DNA of 39,389 nt from Candidatus Gastranaerophilales bacterium. Lineage in GTDB: Bacteria > Cyanobacteriota > Vampirovibrionia > Gastranaerophilales > Gastranaerophilaceae. The position numbers were made by a program, and so were the translations under genes. The stretch spans positions 1 to 39,389 of the forward strand of contig JAFVFO010000014.1 of assembly GCA_017475485.1 (NCBI GenBank), read 5' to 3'. This document shows, one piece after another, positions 16,200-23,842 of the stretch. The notes below the pieces were generated by a model, which did not search any database, was not told the DNA's origin, and saw only the letters and a list, made by a program, of their open reading frames with translations. Every line of letters begins with the position of its first letter. Within the stretch, counting starts at the first letter, position 1.

Positions 16200-17414
16200 T
16201 TAATTGTTATTTTGTTCACGTTTTTGTGCAAGTTTGATTTTTTCAACCAATTCATCATAAGGCAGTATTCCAAGGTATAAAACACCGTCTATTTCAACGG
16301 AAGGTGTACCTTGAACTCCTTTTGAAAAGGCATATTGAATATCATCTTGAAGTTGTTTTTTAATTTCTTGCGAATTAGCGTCTTGTTTTAATTTTATAAA
16401 GTCTAAACCCAGACGGGCTTCTTTCAATACTTCTTCAATTTCAGCTTCATTTTGAGGTTTTTTATCAAATAAAACAGAAGCTGCACCCCAGAATTTTTCC
16501 TGTTTTTTAGAGGCAAGAGCATATCTTGCTTGAAGACATGAACTTTCATGCCCGCCAAGTGTCATTCCTATATAACTGTTGCAGGCAGTATCCAGAGGAT
16601 AATTGATTTCTTCAACTAAAATATTTTCACTTTTTGCAATTTTATGAACCATAATATTTGCAACACGACAGAAAGGACAATTAAAATCGCTATATACAAC
16701 GACTTTTACAGGTGCGTCTTTTTTACCTAAAACATTACCTTTAATTGCATATTTATTTACTTTTGATTCGTAAAATTCTTTGTACATTTTTTGTTTTTTG
16801 ATTTTCGGAGAGGCAATCAAACTTGTATTCATATAATATAAAGCGCAAGAACCCGCTATCACAACTAATACAAATAATGCAAAATATTTTTTTACACCTT
16901 TAATGAAATCTTGAATTGTAACTTTTATATCTTCAAGGAAAAAGCCTTTTGTGCGTGCAAAAAGTGCAATAAAGAAATTGACAAAATATGTTGCAAAACA
17001 AAGCACACAGATTTTATTAATAACTTTTAAAGATATAAATGCCAAAACCATTGATAACAAGAAAGATACAACACCCAAAGTTGCAATGTAGCTTTGGGGA
17101 TGTTCAAAAACATCAAAAATAGTGTTTTTAAATGCTTTTTGTATTCTGTCAACAAAAAGAAGCATTAACATAACCAAATACAATAACATGCCCCAAAGAG
17201 CATTCGGCACGCCAAGAGTTAGCGCGTATTCCGTTGTAGAAACACCGTCACAGTCAATAAATTCAGACACATTGCAAAAACTTGGTACAAATACTTCATG
17301 AAAATTTGTTTTGTAGAATATGTATGCCAAATCGCAGCATAGTGCAATACCGACTAAAATAAGGATTAAAATTGCAAAAAATCTTACTTTAGTAAACTTT
17401 AAGTTGTTATCCAT
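16200..17414 (-). CDS. VKOR-DsbA fusion, disulfide-bond forming membrane protein
   Basis: A 404-aa fusion. Residues 1-160 are a vitamin K epoxide reductase domain: about five membrane segments, periplasmic-loop cysteines Cys47 and Cys55, and the active-site CVLC (136-139). A further membrane helix (about 178-195) leads to a periplasmic thioredoxin/DsbA-like domain with CPFC (246-249) and a cis-Pro segment QGTPSVEIDG (about 367-376). VKOR recycles electrons from the oxidase domain to quinone, so together they make disulfides in exported proteins. Cyanobacterial VKORs are known for a fused thioredoxin-like domain. ATG 17414 has GAGGGG upstream. Shares an operon with queH. Confidence 0.9.
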   Translation of the reverse strand: MDNNLKFTKVRFFAILILILVGIALCCDLAYIFYKTNFHEVFVPSFCNVSEFIDCDGVSTTEYALTLGVPNALWGMLLYLVMLMLLFVDRIQKAFKNTIFDVFEHPQSYIATLGVVSFLLSMVLAFISLKVINKICVLCFATYFVNFFIALFARTKGFFLEDIKVTIQDFIKGVKKYFALFVLVVIAGSCALYYMNTSLIASPKIKKQKMYKEFYESKVNKYAIKGNVLGKKDAPVKVVVYSDFNCPFCRVANIMVHKIAKSENILVEEINYPLDTACNSYIGMTLGGHESSCLQARYALASKKQEKFWGAASVLFDKKPQNEAEIEEVLKEARLGLDFIKLKQDANSQEIKKQLQDDIQYAFSKGVQGTPSVEIDGVLYLGILPYDELVEKIKLAQKREQNNN

Positions 17415-17453
17415 TTAATCATACCCCTCTTATTTAAGATACTTAGGTAACTT

Positions 17454-17500
17454 TATTATACAATCTATTAATAGCTATGTTAATAGACAGAAGTATAATA
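17454..17500. promoter_or_regulatory. Two-tier inverted repeat upstream of the VKOR gene
   Basis: TATTATAC (17454-17461) pairs with GTATAATA (17493-17500), and inside it CTATTAA (17465-17471) pairs with TTAATAG (17480-17486). It lies 40-86 bp before the VKOR start and could be an operator or overlapping divergent promoters; in AT-rich DNA chance symmetry is possible. Confidence 0.3.
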
Positions 17501-17604
17501 AAAATATTAATAATTGTAAATAATCTATTATATTTTTATTATACAGCCGGTTGTTATGGTATAACTAATCATAATTAAGTCATAATTAGATTGGAAACAA
17601 GGGT

Positions 17605-17973
17605 ATGATACAACCGATTCTATTAACAACATTCAAGGGCAATACCCCTTTAAAAAGCAATATTCAAAATCCGCAAGACAAAGACTATTTTTCAAATTCT
17701 GCAAGAAATTTACTGAGTATGGAAGATGAAATTGAACAACTTCAACAAGATATTGAAGCGCAGGAAAGAAAGCATAAAGCACTTGAACAAATGTTAAATA
17801 ATTCCTACGGCAAAGATTGGATTTTTTGCTATGATGACCTATCTAATGCGCAGTCTGATATGTACATTCAATGTATAAGGACAAGGGCAATTATTACGAA
17901 AGAAAAAGCAAAAGCAAAAGAATTAACCGAAAAATATACAGCCTTAAAACATCAGCTTGAAGAAGGTGCTTAG
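17605..17973 (+). CDS. Small coiled-coil protein with N-terminal TFKG motif
   Basis: A 122-aa hypothetical protein. The N-terminus [15 protein letters not shown] resembles those of other hypotheticals here. About 37-62 and 93-120 are charged coiled-coil helices ([36 protein letters not shown]). No signal peptide or membrane segment. ATG 17605 is close behind AAGGG. It shares a TTAG stop overlap with the convergent dnaJ-like gene. Function is not recognised. Confidence 0.65.
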   Translation: MIQPILLTTFKGNTPLKSNIQNPQDKDYFSNSARNLLSMEDEIEQLQQDIEAQERKHKALEQMLNNSYGKDWIFCYDDLSNAQSDMYIQCIRTRAIITKEKAKAKELTEKYTALKHQLEEGA

Positions 17974-19028
17974 GAATTTAATTCCTTTAATTTCATATAA
18001 AGTTTTTTTGCTTCATCAGTTAATGTTTCGGGGATATTAACTTTTATTCTTACTTCCAAATCGCCTTTTGTGTTATCGGATTTTTTTAATCCAAGACCTT
18101 TTATACGGAGCTTTTTGTCAGTTTGAGTCATGGAAGGAATTTTTACTTTGATATTACCATCAAGTGTTTTAATTGATTTTTCACATCCAAAAATGGCTTC
18201 ATAAGGTAAAAGCTCAACATATTTTATAAGGTTAAATCCTGAAATTTCATATTCTTTATCCGAAATGTTTACAACAAGATAAACATCTCCCTTAGCGCCG
18301 TAAGCGTCAGTTTTGCCTTCGCCTTTTAATCTGATTTTCTGCCCCTGCTTAACATCTTTTGGAACTTGAAAAGATAATGTTTTAGTGATTTTTTCAATTC
18401 CTGTACCCGAACAATTAGAGCAAAAGCCTGTTTTAGACCCATGGCAGACACTGCATTGTTGGAAGGAAGATACTGTTACGGTTTTTTTAGGACGTTTTAA
18501 GATATCTTCGATTGATAAATTAATATTTTGAATAATATCGAGATTTTCATTTGATTTTTTGGCGTTATTTCTTGCTCTTTGGGTTGCTTTTTCGTAATTT
18601 GAACTATTAAATCCGCCAAAATTTGAAAAATCGGAAAAACCACCCGAAAAACCGCCTTTAGCGCGTCCGGATCCACCCATTTGCTGGTTTAAGATATCGC
18701 CAAAAATTGCCGAGAAGAAGTCTGAAAAACCGCCTTGAGATGAGCTTTGAGAAAAATTTGAAAAGTTAAAACCTTCAAAACCGGGGGGCGGTGTAAAATC
18801 AGCACCCTGTGACCAGCCTGCTCCAAGGGTGTCGTATCTTTTTCTTTTGTTTTCATCTCCTAAGACTTCATAAGCCTCATTAATATCTTTAAATTTTTCC
18901 TGAGCGTCAGCAGTCTTATTAACATCAGGATGATATTTTCTTGCAAGTTTTCTATATTGCGATTTTATCTCCTGCTGTGTTGCATCACGCTTAACGCCTA
19001 ATATTTCATAATAATCTCTGTATTTCAT
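17970..19028 (-). CDS. DnaJ-like co-chaperone with half-size zinc finger
   Basis: An Hsp40 family protein that stimulates DnaK's ATPase and delivers clients. 352 aa. J domain 4-70 with HPD (33-35); Gly/Phe-rich linker about 80-145 ([12 protein letters not shown] and similar); a reduced zinc-binding region with only two Cys pairs, CSVC (192-195) and CSNC (203-206), instead of the usual four; then the substrate-binding C-terminal domains ([21 protein letters not shown] and a second [17 protein letters not shown]). It is intermediate between DnaJ and CbpA. No Shine-Dalgarno; TATCAT lies 6 nt before ATG. A dnaK partner is not in the window. Confidence 0.85.
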   Translation of the reverse strand: MKYRDYYEILGVKRDATQQEIKSQYRKLARKYHPDVNKTADAQEKFKDINEAYEVLGDENKRKRYDTLGAGWSQGADFTPPPGFEGFNFSNFSQSSSQGGFSDFFSAIFGDILNQQMGGSGRAKGGFSGGFSDFSNFGGFNSSNYEKATQRARNNAKKSNENLDIIQNINLSIEDILKRPKKTVTVSSFQQCSVCHGSKTGFCSNCSGTGIEKITKTLSFQVPKDVKQGQKIRLKGEGKTDAYGAKGDVYLVVNISDKEYEISGFNLIKYVELLPYEAIFGCEKSIKTLDGNIKVKIPSMTQTDKKLRIKGLGLKKSDNTKGDLEVRIKVNIPETLTDEAKKLYMKLKELNS

Positions 19029-19040
19029 ATTATTATGATA
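19029..19040 (-). promoter_or_regulatory. Possible leaderless -10 box of the dnaJ-like gene
   Basis: The minus strand reads TATCAT-AATAAT-ATG; the hexamer fits TANNNT, the gap is 6 nt, and no ribosome-binding site is seen. Confidence 0.3.
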
Positions 19041-19137
19041 TATCTAAACATGGAACTTTTTGCAATACTTAATATTTTTTTAATTATTTTAACCTTGGTT
19101 CTTTAATTTTATATTGATGTACTACAGTACTTTTGAC

Positions 19138-20691
19138 TTACGACTTTTTCTTTCTTGTATCACCTTTAATGAAAAATACCAAAGGTATAATTACAACACA
19201 AGCAACGGCGCATGCTTCAAAAGTATCTCGAAATGCGCCCATATTTGCCTGTTGAAGCATTTGCTTATAAAGCAGTGACTGTGCCATATAATTTGCACTA
19301 ATGTTATCGCATAAGCTGTGAAACATCCCTTGGTAATTCTGCAATCTTTCTAAAAAATTATCGTTGGTTAAAACCATATTATCAACCAAAAATGATTGAT
19401 GAACTTGTGCTTTTCTTGAAATTAAAGTGGTTACAATTGAAGTTCCGATTGCGCCGCCTAAATTTTTAAGCAAATTCATAACTCCCGAGGCATTTGTCAT
19501 TTGTTCATTTTTTAATGTCATTGTAGATAAATTAATAATCGGAATCATACATAATGACATCCCGATTCCCATTATAAAATTAGGCAGTGCAATATTTATC
19601 ATAGCTATTTGCAAATTCAATTCGCAAAGCATATACCCCGATAAAGCCAGCATTACAAGTCCTGTTACAACCATTAATTTAGGGTTTAACTTAGAACCTA
19701 TTGTACCTATAAAAAATACGGTTAAAAGTGCCCCGATACCCCTCGGCATCATTGCAAGACCTGATAAATAAGCGTCGTATCCCATTAAGCCTTGTAAAAA
19801 CTGAGGTAAAATCGCTAACGAGGCCAATAACACCCCCATCATTACAACTTGAACAATCGTGCCTATACAGAAATTTGCGTCTTGAAAAACTTTTATATCT
19901 ATTAAAGATTCTTTTTTATGAGCTTGAATATAGAAAAATATAATACAAAAAATTAATGCAAAAGCACTCATCCAGCAAACCCAAGTGCTTCCAAACCAAT
20001 CTGCGTCATTTCCTTTGTCTAATACAATCTGCATACAGGTAAGCCAGCCGATTAGAGCGATAAACCCCGGCAGGTCGATAGATACATTTTCTTGCTTCCT
20101 TGCGTAAGGCGGGTCTTCAATTAATTCATTAGAAAGCCACACAGCAAGTATTCCAATCGGGATATTAATAAAATAGATAAAAGGCCAAGACCAGTTTGTA
20201 GTTATCCAGCCGCCTATTACGGGGCCTATAATCGGTGCAATAACTACTACCAGCCCAAACAATGCCATTGATTGCGAACGCTTTTCAACAGGAAAAGGTT
20301 CAAGCGCCATTGCTTGCGCTAAAGGTAAAAGTGCACCGCCGCCAAAGCCTTGTATAACACGCGTTACAATCATCATAGGCAGGCTGATTGCTATTCCGCA
20401 TAGAAATGAAGCCAGTGTAAAAACTATAATGCTTAAAATAAAGAGCTTCTTCCTTCCTAAAAATTTACAGAAAAAATCAACAGAAGGAATCGCGATACCC
20501 GAGGCTATCAAATAACTGGTTAATACCCAGGTGCTTTCTTGTCTTGAAACACTGAATGAACCGGCCATATAAGGAAGTGCGACATTTGCAATTGTTTCAT
20601 CAAGCACAAACATAAACGCAGCAACCATGATAGGCAGACACATCAGCCATGGGTTATGCTTCGGCTTCCAAACAAGCGTTTCATCCGACAT
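19138..20691 (-). CDS. emrB: EmrB/QacA-type MFS multidrug transporter (DHA2)
   Basis: Inner-membrane proton-driven drug exporter of the 14-helix DHA2 family. 517 aa, full length. It has the early LDETIANVALPYMAG segment with the family Asp, RVIQGFGGGALLPLAQAM, and motif C APIIGPVIGGWITTNWSWPFIYFIN. Its ATG (20691) directly abuts the emrA stop, so the two are translationally coupled. With EmrA and the divergently encoded TolC-like protein it would form a channel spanning both membranes. Substrates cannot be read from sequence. Confidence 0.92.
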   Translation of the reverse strand: MSDETLVWKPKHNPWLMCLPIMVAAFMFVLDETIANVALPYMAGSFSVSRQESTWVLTSYLIASGIAIPSVDFFCKFLGRKKLFILSIIVFTLASFLCGIAISLPMMIVTRVIQGFGGGALLPLAQAMALEPFPVEKRSQSMALFGLVVVIAPIIGPVIGGWITTNWSWPFIYFINIPIGILAVWLSNELIEDPPYARKQENVSIDLPGFIALIGWLTCMQIVLDKGNDADWFGSTWVCWMSAFALIFCIIFFYIQAHKKESLIDIKVFQDANFCIGTIVQVVMMGVLLASLAILPQFLQGLMGYDAYLSGLAMMPRGIGALLTVFFIGTIGSKLNPKLMVVTGLVMLALSGYMLCELNLQIAMINIALPNFIMGIGMSLCMIPIINLSTMTLKNEQMTNASGVMNLLKNLGGAIGTSIVTTLISRKAQVHQSFLVDNMVLTNDNFLERLQNYQGMFHSLCDNISANYMAQSLLYKQMLQQANMGAFRDTFEACAVACVVIIPLVFFIKGDTRKKKS

Positions 20692-21663
20692 TTATTTTAC
20701 CTTAACTTTAGGAACGACAGACATGCCCGAAACAATATTGTATTCGTTTTTATCAATTTCTTCATCAAAAACTATTTTTACAGGAATTCTTTGAACAATT
20801 TTAACAAAAGAACCTACTGCATTTTCAGGCGGGAAAAGGCTTGATTTAGCGCCTGATGCACGCTGAATTGAATCTATATGACCTTTGAACTTTTTATTCT
20901 TATATGCGTCAATTTTTATATCAACGGCTTGACCTGCTTTCATTTGCCCTACCTGATTTTCTTTAAAGTTTGCTACAATCCAAACTTTATCGGGAACTAA
21001 GGCGAATAATGGCGCACCTACAGACACATAAGAGCCTTTTTCGATACGCCTGTTTGTAACAACACCCGAATTGGGGGCAATAATTCTTGTATATTCAAGG
21101 TTTAGTTTTGCCTGATTCATTTCTGCTTTTAAAGATTTCAAATCTGCGTCTGCAACATTTGTGCCGTCAGCAAAAAGTTGTTCTTTTGCTCTTGTATGAT
21201 TGGCCAAAACGGAATCATAAGCGGTTTGAGCCTTGTCGAGCACCTGCTTTGAAACAGCGCCTTGCGCGTATAGGTTTTTGTAGCGCTCTAAATCGGTTTT
21301 TGCAAGTTTAACTTCGGATTCAGATGCATTCAAATTAGCCTTTGCATTTTTTTGATTATAAAGCGCATGTTCATAATTGGCTTTTGCTTTATTATATTTT
21401 TCAAGATAAACTTCATCGTCAATTATAGCGACTAAATCGCCTTTTTTGATTTCCATATTATCTTTTATGTAGCTTTCTGTGATATGACCGGATACTTTTG
21501 GTGTCACCTGAATGATATCGGCTTCAATATAAGCATCATCAGTTGATTGAAAATGACTTTCATGAAATAAATAAACACCGGCAACTACAGCTAATACAAT
21601 CAAAACAGGTATCAGCAGTTTTCTTTTTTGCGGTTGTTTGGCTTCGGTTTTTTCTTGTGACAT
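20692..21663 (-). CDS. emrA: EmrA-type membrane fusion protein (HlyD family)
   Basis: Periplasmic adaptor linking the EmrB pump to an outer-membrane channel. 323 aa with one N-terminal membrane anchor (about 14-33), a lipoyl/barrel-sandwich hybrid (VTPKVSGHITESYIKDNMEIKKGD), a long alpha-helical hairpin (about 85-175), the second lipoyl half (RIIAPNSGVVTNRRIEKGSYV), and the EmrA hallmark GSFVKIVQRIPVKI. AGGAG precedes ATG 21663. It follows marR by 8 nt and abuts emrB. Confidence 0.92.
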   Translation of the reverse strand: MSQEKTEAKQPQKRKLLIPVLIVLAVVAGVYLFHESHFQSTDDAYIEADIIQVTPKVSGHITESYIKDNMEIKKGDLVAIIDDEVYLEKYNKAKANYEHALYNQKNAKANLNASESEVKLAKTDLERYKNLYAQGAVSKQVLDKAQTAYDSVLANHTRAKEQLFADGTNVADADLKSLKAEMNQAKLNLEYTRIIAPNSGVVTNRRIEKGSYVSVGAPLFALVPDKVWIVANFKENQVGQMKAGQAVDIKIDAYKNKKFKGHIDSIQRASGAKSSLFPPENAVGSFVKIVQRIPVKIVFDEEIDKNEYNIVSGMSVVPKVKVK

Positions 21664-21671
21664 ATTATCTC

Positions 21672-22121
21672 CTAAATATTAACTTTTACTATTTTTTCTA
21701 CTACGGTTCTGAAATTTTTAATTGTATTTTTTGTTTCTTCTATAACTTCTAAAGAAATTTCGCGCTGCAGTTTTTCGACAACCGGTTCAACCGTTTCCAT
21801 AATTTTGTTGCATAGTTTAAGCCCTTTGTTTGTTATGGAAAGCGTTTTTACGGGTCTGTTATTTTTTGTTTTTAAATTAATTTTTATTAACCCTTTTTTC
21901 ATCAGGGAGTTTGCAAGTTTGCCTGTATTTGCTCTGTCTTTTAAAATTATTTTTGCTAAATCCCTTTGAGAACATTCTTTATTATCAATAATTACCATTA
22001 AAGCAAGATGTTCCGTTGCGGATATACCCATATCCAAATCTTTGAAATACTGTTCAAAAAGCATGTTAAAATACTTTGAACAAGAGTTTATTAAATAAAA
22101 CAAAGAATCTTCGTATTTCAT
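21672..22121 (-). CDS. MarR-family transcriptional regulator of the efflux genes
   Basis: A 149-aa winged-helix repressor of the MarR/EmrR type: helices around LFEQYFKDLDMGISATEHLALMVI, recognition region CSQRDLAKIILKDRANTGKLANSL, then the wing GLIKINLKTKNNRPVKTLSITNKG. It is first in a marR-emrA-emrB operon and divergent from the TolC-like gene, so it most likely represses both directions through the palindrome at 22151-22168 and releases on binding a drug-like ligand. No clear ribosome-binding site precedes ATG 22121. Confidence 0.9.
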   Translation of the reverse strand: MKYEDSLFYLINSCSKYFNMLFEQYFKDLDMGISATEHLALMVIIDNKECSQRDLAKIILKDRANTGKLANSLMKKGLIKINLKTKNNRPVKTLSITNKGLKLCNKIMETVEPVVEKLQREISLEVIEETKNTIKNFRTVVEKIVKVNI

Positions 22122-22150
22122 TTCTGCGTCTAGTTTGTTGTATAAATTAC

Positions 22151-22168
22151 ATGTTGCAAATGCAACAT
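22151..22168. promoter_or_regulatory. Perfect 18-bp palindrome, probable MarR operator
   Basis: ATGTTGCA-AA-TGCAACAT, eight perfect pairs around AA, sits between the divergent marR and tolC-like genes. It contains TTGCAA/TTGCAT hexamers that could be -35 boxes in both directions. A half site TGCAA recurs at about 22198. Size and position fit a MarR-family dimer site. Confidence 0.65.
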
Positions 22169-22220
22169 TAATATGCTACCATTCTATTATTAAAAATGCA
22201 AACAATTTTTTGAGGAGAAT

Positions 22221-23591
22221 ATGAAAAAGCTACTTGCCACAACATTATTAACAACATTTACGCTTGGTTTAATAGCGCAACCTGTATCAGCAATTACTGA
22301 TAAAAATCAAAAAAATGCTAAAAAACAAATTGAACAAACCCAATCAATTTTAGGAAGAATTAATTATGATTGGTGGCAAAATATTAATGACCCTTATTTG
22401 GAAGATTATATTCTTCGTGCCGTTCAAAATAATCATGATGTAAAAACCGCGCAGTTAAATCTTGAAAGGGCTGAGATTAATGTTTTAGCTACAAGAGCCA
22501 ATCAATTACCGACACTTGGTATAGGTGCTGCTCCGGTATTAGCTAAAATGCCTTCTTCAACAAAGAGCATGGGCTCTATTGCCTTGCCTATTTTTGCGCA
22601 GTATGAACTTGATTTATTCGGCAAAAATTGGGATAAAACAAAAAGTGCGAAAAAACTTTTACAAGGAGTGCAATATCAAACCACTGCTTCTGATATAGCG
22701 ATAATGTCTTATGTTGGTACAACGTATTACAATATTGTAAAACTTGATAAAATTATAGAATTACAGGAAAAAATAATAGAAGATAGAGGCGAAATCTACA
22801 AATTAATGAATATTTCAAATAAAGAAGGTATTACCTCTACCCAAGATGTTATTCAGGCTGAAAAATCTTATGTTTTAGCGCAAAACGATATGATAGAATA
22901 TCAAAAATCGCGCATTAATGCCCTAAATGCACTTGCTGTTTTAATCGGCGACAGCCCTAATAATATTAATGAATATAAAAGAATTAACTTTGATGATTTA
23001 AAATCCGATTTCAAAATTCCGCATGAAATTTCATCGGAAATAATAACAAACCGCCCTGATTATAAGTCATTAGAACACCAATTAGAGGCTGCAGGAATTG
23101 ATGTCAGAGTTGCGAAAAAAGAATTTCTTCCGACAATAGATATACTTGGCGCAATAGCATTTTTAGCAATTTCAAGTGCAAGTGCTATGGATTGGAAAAA
23201 TGCTGTTTCTTTTGCCGCAGGCAATGTTACAATGCCTTTGTTTACGGGGTTTTTGAAAACTGCTAATTTAAGGTTGAATAAAAATAAATATGCTCAGCTT
23301 TTAGAACAGTATCAAAAAGCTAATTTAGTTGCAATTCAAGAAGTTAACGATTCATTATATAACTATAAATCAGATAATGAAAAATTCCAAAATAATCAGA
23401 AAGCACTTGATATTCAAACTAAAGATTTCAAACTTGCCAATGCAAAATATAATCAAGGCGTTATTTCAAAACTTGATTTGTTGCAGCAAAGAGAATCGCT
23501 TTTGTTTATGGAACAATTGAGCGCCAATTCCAAAATGGGTTGTTATATAGATAAGATTGGATTGTATAAAACAACCGGTGCACAAATCTAA
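22221..23591 (+). CDS. TolC/NodT-type outer-membrane efflux protein
   Basis: The outer-membrane channel of the tripartite pump. 456 aa with signal peptide (MKKLLATTLLTTFTLGLIAQPVSA, cleavage after about residue 24; no lipobox Cys). It has two repeats of the OEP family: the first begins WWQNINDPYLEDYILRAVQNN with helices through VLATRANQLPTL, the second is at NRPDYKSLEHQLEAAGIDVRVAKKEFLPTIDI. Coiled-coil periplasmic helices follow each. AGGAG precedes ATG 22221. Divergent from marR-emrA-emrB; it shares its stop codon bases (CTAA) with the next convergent gene. Confidence 0.9.
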   Translation: MKKLLATTLLTTFTLGLIAQPVSAITDKNQKNAKKQIEQTQSILGRINYDWWQNINDPYLEDYILRAVQNNHDVKTAQLNLERAEINVLATRANQLPTLGIGAAPVLAKMPSSTKSMGSIALPIFAQYELDLFGKNWDKTKSAKKLLQGVQYQTTASDIAIMSYVGTTYYNIVKLDKIIELQEKIIEDRGEIYKLMNISNKEGITSTQDVIQAEKSYVLAQNDMIEYQKSRINALNALAVLIGDSPNNINEYKRINFDDLKSDFKIPHEISSEIITNRPDYKSLEHQLEAAGIDVRVAKKEFLPTIDILGAIAFLAISSASAMDWKNAVSFAAGNVTMPLFTGFLKTANLRLNKNKYAQLLEQYQKANLVAIQEVNDSLYNYKSDNEKFQNNQKALDIQTKDFKLANAKYNQGVISKLDLLQQRESLLFMEQLSANSKMGCYIDKIGLYKTTGAQI

Positions 23592-23842
23592 ATATATTTT
23601 TCCGCTTCTTTAAGTGCTTTATCGGCATTAGTCATTAGCTGTTCATATTCTCTTGCTGTATATTCGTTTAAAGTTTGAGTTTTTGCGCTGAATGTACTTG
23701 AAGGTATATATGTAGCCGTGTCTTTTGGTTTTGTTGAATCTGTTTCGGTTTCGGTTTTTGTTTTTTCTTTGTTTTTTGTTCCGAATAAATCTGCCTGATT
23801 AGAAATATTTGTTTTGTTATTTTTAATCATATTTTGAAGCAT
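23588..23842 (-). CDS. C-terminal part of the 642-aa ORF in the -1 frame
   Basis: An 84-codon frame that begins inside the end of the 23827-25755 gene, one base back in frame. Its ATG has no ribosome-binding site, and the frame is open further upstream to the A-run at 23866-23872. The sequence is a low-complexity Thr/Lys linker followed by a short helix (NEYTAREYEQLMTNADKALKEAEKYI). I read it as the true C-terminus of the upstream protein (about 722 aa if joined) rather than a separate gene. Either a programmed -1 shift, a real indel or an assembly error explains it. Confidence 0.5.
   Translation of the reverse strand: MLQNMIKNNKTNISNQADLFGTKNKEKTKTETETDSTKPKDTATYIPSSTFSAKTQTLNEYTAREYEQLMTNADKALKEAEKYI

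Noticed and set aside
16190-16285. N-terminal extension of QueH into the VKOR gene
   Set aside because: QueH family proteins start at MKKIVLHACC-like sequence, and the extension is antiparallel-free overlap with a real gene's 3' end.
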